From: JACPFN01 sp964406135
Lineage (GTDB): Bacteria; Babelota; Babeliae; Babelales; Chromulinivoraceae
Assembly: GCA_964406135.1 (NCBI GenBank)
Contig: CAYOQO010000002.1
Location: 1 to 64,000 of the forward strand
Reading direction: 5' to 3'
Length of the DNA: 64,000 nt
Below, in pieces: positions 58,551 to 64,000 of the stretch (position 1 is the first letter of the stretch; each line of letters opens with the position of its first letter). The position numbers and the translations under genes were made by a program. The notes under the pieces were generated by a model that saw nothing but the letters and a program-made list of their open reading frames with translations, was not told the DNA's origin and made no database searches.

Positions 58551-60992
58551 TTATTTTTTGTTATTTTTTTTCGATGGCTTTTTCTTTTTCATCGAAACTT
58601 TTTTCAATTTGAATGGATCTTTTGCCAAAACTTGTTGTAATACAAAATCCATCTGTTCTGCAAAAATAACATTCAGTTTTGTGACATCATTTTTGCATTC
58701 TGCAAAGTCAGTATCATTACCTTTTGGAATGATGACGGTGGTGATGCCATGCTGTTGCGCAGCTAAAAGTTTTTCTTTCAGCCCACCAATTGGAAGCACT
58801 CGACCACGAAGTGTAATTTCACCAGTCATTGCAATCAAATTTTTAAATGGAATTTGAGTGAATGCTGAAATGAGTGATGATGCAATGGTAATACCTGCAG
58901 ATGATCCATCTTTTGGTGTTGCACCATCAGGAAAGTGAATGTGAATATCATTGTTCGTAAATTCTGATTTTTTAATGCCCAGCTTTGGAGCACGTGATCG
59001 AACGTAACTAAATGCTGCCTGTGCAGATTCTTGCATAATTTCACCAAGTTGCCCGGTCAAAGTTAAATTTCCTTTTCCTGGCATGATGTTAACTTCAATT
59101 TCCAGGATATCACCACCAAGTTCTGTCCATGCAAGCCCTGTGCCAATTCCAATCAAATTGTTACGTGTTGATAAATCCATTTTTTTGAATTTATCCTGAC
59201 CAAGCCAAGTGGTTAATTTTTCAGAAGTTAAATTGATCGACTTAAGTTGTTTGTCAAGTAAAAATTCTTGAATTGCTTTACGCATGATTTTGCCAATCAA
59301 GCGTTCAAGTTGACGAACCCCAGCTTCTTTAGTGTATTCATTGATTACTTGCAAAATAATTTCATTGCTGAGTTTAATTTTTGATTTGGTTAAATTGTAC
59401 TCTTTAAGTTGCTTTGGAACTAAAAAGTTTTGTGCAATGTTTAATTTTTCTTGTTCTGTGTACCCTGACAAATGAATAATTTCCATACGATCATAGAGTG
59501 GATATGGAATTGACTCAATGCTGTTTGCTGTTGCGATAAACATAACGCTTGAAAGATCATATTCACAATCAAGAAAGTGATCCATAAATGTTTTGTTTTG
59601 TTCCGGATCCAAAACTTCAAGAAGTGCAGCTGAAGGATCACCAGTAATGTCATGCGACATTTTATCGATTTCATCAAGCAAAATTACAGGATTGATGGTT
59701 TTAGTTTTACGCATTGCATGTAAAATTTTACCAGGAAGTGCGCCAATGTAGGTACGACGATGTCCGCGAATTTCTGCTTCATCTTTAACACCACCCAGTG
59801 AAATTCTGGTAAATTCACGACCTAAGCTTTTTGCAATTGATTTTGCTAGTGATGTTTTTCCAACGCCTGGAGGTCCGACCAAACAGATAGTTGGCGTTCG
59901 TTTTAAATCTTCTGCATATTTTTGAGCTGCCACAAATTCCAAGATGCGTTCTTTAACTTTTGAAAGTCCTGCATGCTCTTTATTTAAAAGTTTTTCAGCA
60001 TTTTCCATGGTAACGCTATCTTTATTTTTTTTGTGCCATGGAAGTGAAATGATCCAGTCGATGTAATGTTTGCTGATTGAAGCTTCTGCTGACATACCAG
60101 GCATTTGTTCAAGCCTGTTGAGCTCTTTTTCTGTTTTTTCTTGGGCATCTTTTGGTAAATGCAGCTGTCGAACTTTGTGACGTAAATTATCAATTTCAAA
60201 TGACTGATCTTCGCGACCAAGTTCTTTGTTAATTGCTTTTAATTGCTCGTGTAAATAATATTCTTTTTGATTTTTTTCAACTTGATGTTGAACTCTGCCT
60301 TTGATTCTTTCTTCAGTTTGCAAAATTTCGATCTCTTTTTTGATCAAAACTGTTAAAAGCATCATGCGTTGTTGCAAATCAATGGTTTCCAAAATGCGTT
60401 GGCGATCATAAAACGAGATATTTGCATGAACTGCAATAGTGTCAGTGATAACTTCTTTATCTTCTGTGGTTTCTGCGACACTGACCAAATCTACAGGAAT
60501 TTTTGAATTTAATTTGCCATACAGCGTGTAAATATTTTTTAAATTTCTCCATGCTGCTTCAATTTCAATGTCAGATGTTTTGGTTGTTGGGCAATCTTGA
60601 ATAAGAGCTGAGCTGAAATCTTGCATTTCGTAAGCTTCAACCATTTTGCTGCGAACAACGCCTTCAACTAAAATTTTTAAAGAATTATTGGGCATTTTCA
60701 TCATTTGAAGGATGGTGCAACGGGTTCCAAAGGTGTGTAAGTCATTCGGTAAAGGGTGCTCGGTTTCCGCATGTTTTTGAGCTGTGGCAAAAATCGTTTT
60801 ATTATGATTTTTCAATGCTTGCTCAACGGCGACAACTGATGATTTTCTGCCAACAATGATAGGAATGATACTTGAAGGAAGAACCACTAAATTTTTTAAA
60901 GGTAAAATCGGCAAAATATTTTCAGAAGAAGGCTGTTGAAGGGCTTCTGGAGCGACAACAGTCTTCGAGGTAAATACTTGTTCTTCAATCAT
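58551..60992 (-). CDS. lon: ATP-dependent protease Lon
   Basis: An 813-residue soluble protease that degrades damaged and regulatory proteins. N-terminal substrate domain (LPLKNLVVLP onwards), Walker A GPPGVGKT at 373-380, LLDEIDKM, and the protease domain with Ser698 (DGSSAGIT, usual DGPSAG) and Lys741 (GLKEKLLAA). The C-terminal tail is strongly lysine-rich. AGGAA precedes the ATG. A TATACT box lies about 80 bases upstream without a clear -35. Confidence 0.97.
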   Translation of the reverse strand: MIEEQVFTSKTVVAPEALQQPSSENILPILPLKNLVVLPSSIIPIIVGRKSSVVAVEQALKNHNKTIFATAQKHAETEHPLPNDLHTFGTRCTILQMMKMPNNSLKILVEGVVRSKMVEAYEMQDFSSALIQDCPTTKTSDIEIEAAWRNLKNIYTLYGKLNSKIPVDLVSVAETTEDKEVITDTIAVHANISFYDRQRILETIDLQQRMMLLTVLIKKEIEILQTEERIKGRVQHQVEKNQKEYYLHEQLKAINKELGREDQSFEIDNLRHKVRQLHLPKDAQEKTEKELNRLEQMPGMSAEASISKHYIDWIISLPWHKKNKDSVTMENAEKLLNKEHAGLSKVKERILEFVAAQKYAEDLKRTPTICLVGPPGVGKTSLAKSIAKSLGREFTRISLGGVKDEAEIRGHRRTYIGALPGKILHAMRKTKTINPVILLDEIDKMSHDITGDPSAALLEVLDPEQNKTFMDHFLDCEYDLSSVMFIATANSIESIPYPLYDRMEIIHLSGYTEQEKLNIAQNFLVPKQLKEYNLTKSKIKLSNEIILQVINEYTKEAGVRQLERLIGKIMRKAIQEFLLDKQLKSINLTSEKLTTWLGQDKFKKMDLSTRNNLIGIGTGLAWTELGGDILEIEVNIMPGKGNLTLTGQLGEIMQESAQAAFSYVRSRAPKLGIKKSEFTNNDIHIHFPDGATPKDGSSAGITIASSLISAFTQIPFKNLIAMTGEITLRGRVLPIGGLKEKLLAAQQHGITTVIIPKGNDTDFAECKNDVTKLNVIFAEQMDFVLQQVLAKDPFKLKKVSMKKKKPSKKNNKK

Positions 60993-61161
60993 TTTTTATG
61001 ATTCCTATGCATACATGAATAACCTGGGCCATTGAAAAAGCTAAACTCCATGAAAGAATTGCTTTATATAAAGTATATTACCAAATATTTCTATTTTCGT
61101 AAATTTATTTTACCCCTATTTTAGGGTTGTAATAAGATATAAAACTATTTGCATAATTGTT

Positions 61162-61190
61162 TTGAAAGATTTTTTAGGACCTGCTATACT
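61162..61190 (+). promoter_or_regulatory. Probable promoter of the NTT leader
   Basis: TTGAAA (61162-61167), a 17-base spacer, TATACT (61185-61190). It would give a leader of about 260 bases before the NTT start. The rest of 60993-61458 holds the short ORF and hairpin listed next, and a small palindrome near 61111-61133. Confidence 0.55.
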
Positions 61191-61251
61191 TTGAGTGACT
61201 CATATCTCAAAAAATATCATTCAAATAGTATTAAATTTTCAGAGGCTTTGT

Positions 61252-61350
61252 ATGCTTATTGCGCGTTCTATTCGTGTTTGCAAGCGGTTTTGTTCACTTA
61301 AAAAGTGGATAAAACAAGCAAAGTCATGTGGATTGTTTGAAAGCTTTTAA
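61252..61350 (+). CDS. Possible 32-residue leader peptide upstream of NTT
   Basis: ATG at 61252 preceded by AGAGG; the frame codes for a basic, Cys-containing 32-residue peptide (about ten Arg or Lys, three Cys) and ends at TAA 61348-61350. The stop lies inside the hairpin that follows. Arrangement (promoter, short ORF with ribosome site, hairpin with T run, transporter gene) is that of a transcription attenuator. Translation is unproven. Confidence 0.4.
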   Translation: MLIARSIRVCKRFCSLKKWIKQAKSCGLFESF

Positions 61351-61380
61351 AGGTTGCAAGGCCTTGAAAAAGCTTTTTTT
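61340..61380 (+). terminator. Attenuator-like hairpin in the NTT leader
   Basis: AAAGCTTTTAAAGG (61340-61353) pairs with CCTTGAAAAAGCTTT (61362-61376) with small bulges, and a run of Ts follows. It overlaps the end of the short upstream ORF. Confidence 0.5.
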
Positions 61381-61458
61381 GTTGTATGGGATCAAAAAGA
61401 GGTAGTTTTAAGGCGGATATAAATTTAATGTTTTTCAGGCAGATGAAAAGGATACTAT

Positions 61459-62871
61459 ATGGCTTCTTTTTTGGGGGGTATGTTTAATGTTTCTGGGCTT
61501 GATAAGCATGAACGCTTAAAGTTTTTTCTTTTAACGCTTGCGTTTGCTTTTATCATCGGTTCGTACACAATTGCAAAAGAATTAAAAGATTCTATCTTTG
61601 TCAGCACGGTAGGCAAAGAGTTTTTACCGATGGCGAAGCTTTTTGTTATTTTTTTGTTAATTCCTGCAACGCTTGTATATTCTCGTATTGTTGATCTTTT
61701 TCGTCGGTATCAAGTTTTAGCACTTTATAGCCTGTTTTATGGCATAGTTTTAGCATTGTTTACGATATTGCTTGGACATTCAACCATTGGCCTTTATAAT
61801 ACTGAGCCTAATTCTCATCGTCTTTTTGGGTGGTTGTTTTATTTTGTGCTTGAAGGATATTCTCCATTTGTGGTGAGTGTATTTTGGGCCTACTTAAATT
61901 CAGTTTCAAGTCCAAGTGAAGCAAAAAATTGTTATCCAGTTATGGTTGCGGGATCTAAGGTTGGAGGAATTTTAACGGCTCTTTTTTCTTGGTATCTTCT
62001 AGATCATGCAAAAATTTTACAGTGGTTTGGATACGGCGTAAATTGTGATGTGATCGCGCATCAGTTATTGATGGCCATTGTTTCAATTATGCTTTTATGT
62101 GTTCCTGTCATTTTATATGTTCTTTTAAAATATGTTCCTGGTCATTATTTGCATGGTTATGAAGCTGTATATCAACTTGAAAAAAAACAACATAAAGAAG
62201 AAGTTGCTCAAGGTGCTGCAACAAGTGCTTTTTCTGGAATTAAAGTGCTTTTTGAATCTCCATATGTTTTAGGGATTTTTGGATTAGTCTTTTTTTATGA
62301 AACCTTAAATGTTGTATTGAACTTTCAAAGAATTGGCATTTTAAAAGATGCAGCTACTTCGATGGCAGGGTTTACGGCAGCAATGTTTTGGCAGCGCTTA
62401 ATCATGCATTCCTGGGGTTTGGTGTTGTCGTTTTTTGGTCTTAAATATTTGATGCGAAAATTTGAAGTTCGTACGTGTGTGATGATGGTTCCGGTTGTTG
62501 TTTCAGCATTGTTAATTTGCTTTTTGGTTTCTGATAGTCCAACGATGGTGATGTATGCATTTATTGGTTTGGGGACAATTAATTATTCATTGTCGGTTCC
62601 AATTCGTGAAGCATTGTATATTCCTGCAACAAAAACTATGAAGTTTAAGGCAAAGGCATGGATCGATTCTTTTGGTACCAAATTTTCAAAAGGCTTTGGT
62701 AGCTTGTTTGCAAGTGTAACGAGTTTTTTACCATTAGGAAGCGCTGCATTAACTTCAGTTTACGTTGGATTTTTTAGCCTGTTGATGTTAATGTGGTTTG
62801 TGACCTCATGGTTGCTGGGTAAAAAATATGAAACAGCTATTAAAAACAATGAGATCATTGGTAACGAATAA
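61459..62871 (+). CDS. ATP/ADP translocase (NTT family), copy 1
   Basis: A 470-residue carrier of the NTT/TlcA family, which in intracellular bacteria and plastids exchanges host ATP for ADP or imports nucleotides. About 11-12 membrane helices; hallmark KELKDSIF in helix 1, SVFWAYLNSVSSPSEAKNCYP, GSKVGG, SPYVLGIFGLVFFYE and YSLSVPIREALYIP. AAAGGA precedes the ATG. A related gene follows. Which substrate it carries cannot be told from sequence. Confidence 0.93.
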   Translation: MASFLGGMFNVSGLDKHERLKFFLLTLAFAFIIGSYTIAKELKDSIFVSTVGKEFLPMAKLFVIFLLIPATLVYSRIVDLFRRYQVLALYSLFYGIVLALFTILLGHSTIGLYNTEPNSHRLFGWLFYFVLEGYSPFVVSVFWAYLNSVSSPSEAKNCYPVMVAGSKVGGILTALFSWYLLDHAKILQWFGYGVNCDVIAHQLLMAIVSIMLLCVPVILYVLLKYVPGHYLHGYEAVYQLEKKQHKEEVAQGAATSAFSGIKVLFESPYVLGIFGLVFFYETLNVVLNFQRIGILKDAATSMAGFTAAMFWQRLIMHSWGLVLSFFGLKYLMRKFEVRTCVMMVPVVVSALLICFLVSDSPTMVMYAFIGLGTINYSLSVPIREALYIPATKTMKFKAKAWIDSFGTKFSKGFGSLFASVTSFLPLGSAALTSVYVGFFSLLMLMWFVTSWLLGKKYETAIKNNEIIGNE

Positions 62872-62894
62872 AATTAAAAAATTATAAAAAAATC

Positions 62895-62925
62895 AAAGCC
62901 CTCCTCGTTTGAAGAGGGCTTTATT
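62895..62925 (+). terminator. Terminator between the two NTT genes
   Basis: AAAGCCCTC (62895-62903) pairs with GAGGGCTTT (62914-62922), followed by a weak T tract. Partial read-through into the second NTT gene is plausible. Confidence 0.7.
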
Positions 62926-62955
62926 GTATACAAAATAAGTGAAAGGATTTTGAAT

Positions 62956-64000
62956 ATGTATTTTGTTTCAAAAATTATGACAAAAATCGGATCATTCATG
63001 GAACAGATAGGGCTGTCATTAGATTTAAATAAGCAGGAGCGGAATAAAATTCTTTGGTTAACGCTTGCATTTTTCTGCTTGATTGGTTCCTATACGGTTC
63101 TTAAAGAATTAAAAGATTTGTTTTTTGCGCAAATTGTTGGTGCATCTCATGTGTATCAAGTAAAATTTTTGTCGATGTTTATTTTGCTGCCGGCAACATT
63201 ATTGTATGCAAAATTGGTTGATTATTTAAATCGATTTTCATTGCTTATGGTCTATAGTTTGCTGTATGGAATTGCAGGATTTGTAATTGCTTATTATTTA
63301 AATGATCCTGTTATTGGTTTGAGCAATACGGTTGCAAGTTATGATCGCAGCTTTGGCTGGTTTATTTATCTGTTTTATGAAGGACTTGTACCTTTTGTGA
63401 TTAGTGTATTTTGGGCTTTTGCAAATTCAGTAACCAGCCCTGAAACTGCAAAAAAAGGTTATCCAATTTTAATTGCAGGATCAAAGTTGGGAGGTGCGTT
63501 TATGGCGTTTTTAGCATATTGCATGTTTACTCCGACTACTTTTTTAGGTCGATTTAATTTTTCTTCTGTGGCAATTTCTCAAATTTTGCTGATTGGTTCA
63601 TCTGTTTTATTAGTTATTTCTCCTATCATTATTTATTTTTTACTCAAAACTTCGACGCAAAAAAATTTACAAGGATATGAAGCTGTTCATGATTATGAAC
63701 AAGAGCAGGAAAAAAAGGGAAAATCAGAAACTGGTATGCTTTCAGGGTTGACCATGCTTTTTAAATATCCATATATTTTGGGTATTTTTGGAATGATGTT
63801 TTTTTATGAATTGGTTAATGTTGTTTTGGGTATTCAGCGAATTGTTTTATTACAATCTTTTGCAAAAGATGCGGCAGAATTTTCAGGAGCAATGTTTTGG
63901 AATCGCGTGGTAATTCAAGGTTCTGGTGTAATTGTAGCATTTTTAGGAACTCGCATTTTGATTAAAAAATTGGGTGAAAAAGTTTGTTTGATCCTTTTCC
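62956..64000 (+). CDS. ATP/ADP translocase (NTT family), copy 2, 3' end outside window
   Basis: An open frame from ATG 62956, after AAAGGA, to the window edge; the first 348 codons are visible. It parallels copy 1 along its whole length: KELKDLFF in helix 1, SVFWAFANSVTSPETAKKGYP, GSKLGG, YPYILGIFGMMFFYE and AMFWNRVVI. Divergence between the copies is high outside these blocks, so it is an old duplication, probably with a different nucleotide preference. The C-terminal part is not in the window. Confidence 0.92.
   Translation, partial: MYFVSKIMTKIGSFMEQIGLSLDLNKQERNKILWLTLAFFCLIGSYTVLKELKDLFFAQIVGASHVYQVKFLSMFILLPATLLYAKLVDYLNRFSLLMVYSLLYGIAGFVIAYYLNDPVIGLSNTVASYDRSFGWFIYLFYEGLVPFVISVFWAFANSVTSPETAKKGYPILIAGSKLGGAFMAFLAYCMFTPTTFLGRFNFSSVAISQILLIGSSVLLVISPIIIYFLLKTSTQKNLQGYEAVHDYEQEQEKKGKSETGMLSGLTMLFKYPYILGIFGMMFFYELVNVVLGIQRIVLLQSFAKDAAEFSGAMFWNRVVIQGSGVIVAFLGTRILIKKLGEKVCLILF

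Overview
The window looks like a chromosomal segment of an AT-rich, host-dependent bacterium. Best fit is the Dependentiae (TM6) type; Chlamydiae or Rickettsiales-like intracellular lineages are the alternatives. Direct support: two tandem ATP/ADP-translocase (NTT) genes at the right edge; about a third of the genes encode short proteins with signal peptides and no recognisable family; a eukaryote-type cytosolic phospholipase A2 domain on a secreted protein; very low G+C. The phylum is inferred from gene content and was not tested by 16S alignment. There is no biosynthetic operon apart from SUF.

Layout. 1-7.9 kb: end of a tRNA-Leu, a HIT protein, secreted proteins, a large membrane protein, three tandem secreted paralogues resembling phage tail-fibre tips, and prfB. 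8-13.9 kb: a canonical rRNA operon (16S, tRNA-Ile, tRNA-Ala, 23S, 5S) with its promoter, boxA-like sites, both RNase III-type processing stems and a terminator. 14-22 kb: a Cys-rich protein pair, exported proteins, FKBP isomerase, an SH3/M23 envelope pair, signal peptidase I and a rhodanese lipoprotein. 22-29 kb: tRNA-Cys, tRNA-Leu, HU, FUN14-like and MshEN-like proteins, then a tightly overlapping sufCBDS operon. 28-36 kb: two HAD-fold paralogues (one apparently inactive), NurA nuclease, dnaJ, a TonB-like protein and tilS. 36-49 kb: a DUF5674 pair, gyrB, tadA, a DksA/TraR zinc finger, rpsI, an FtsB-like protein, an FAD-linked oxidase, superoxide dismutase, EndoQ and lysS. 49-64 kb: the secreted cPLA2-like protein, a TraB-like protein, recJ, an AAA/DUF4143 ATPase, cmk, lon and the two NTT genes.

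The informational genes (rRNA, prfB, rpsI, lysS, tilS, tadA, gyrB, recJ, HU) and quality-control genes (dnaJ, lon, FKBP) are ordinary. The lifestyle genes are the NTT carriers (energy or nucleotide import), the secreted phospholipase and hydrolases, the tail-fibre-like proteins and the many exported proteins of unknown function.

Two 100-N runs (36168-36267 and 48484-48583) are each flanked by an exact 55-bp duplication. They are scaffolding artefacts: removing one 55-bp copy and the Ns restores intact DUF5674 and lysS genes. Small palindromic elements recur: inside tonB in frame, at the lysS stop codon, upstream of the DUF4143 ATPase, and as a 39-bp tandem repeat near 16.65 kb.
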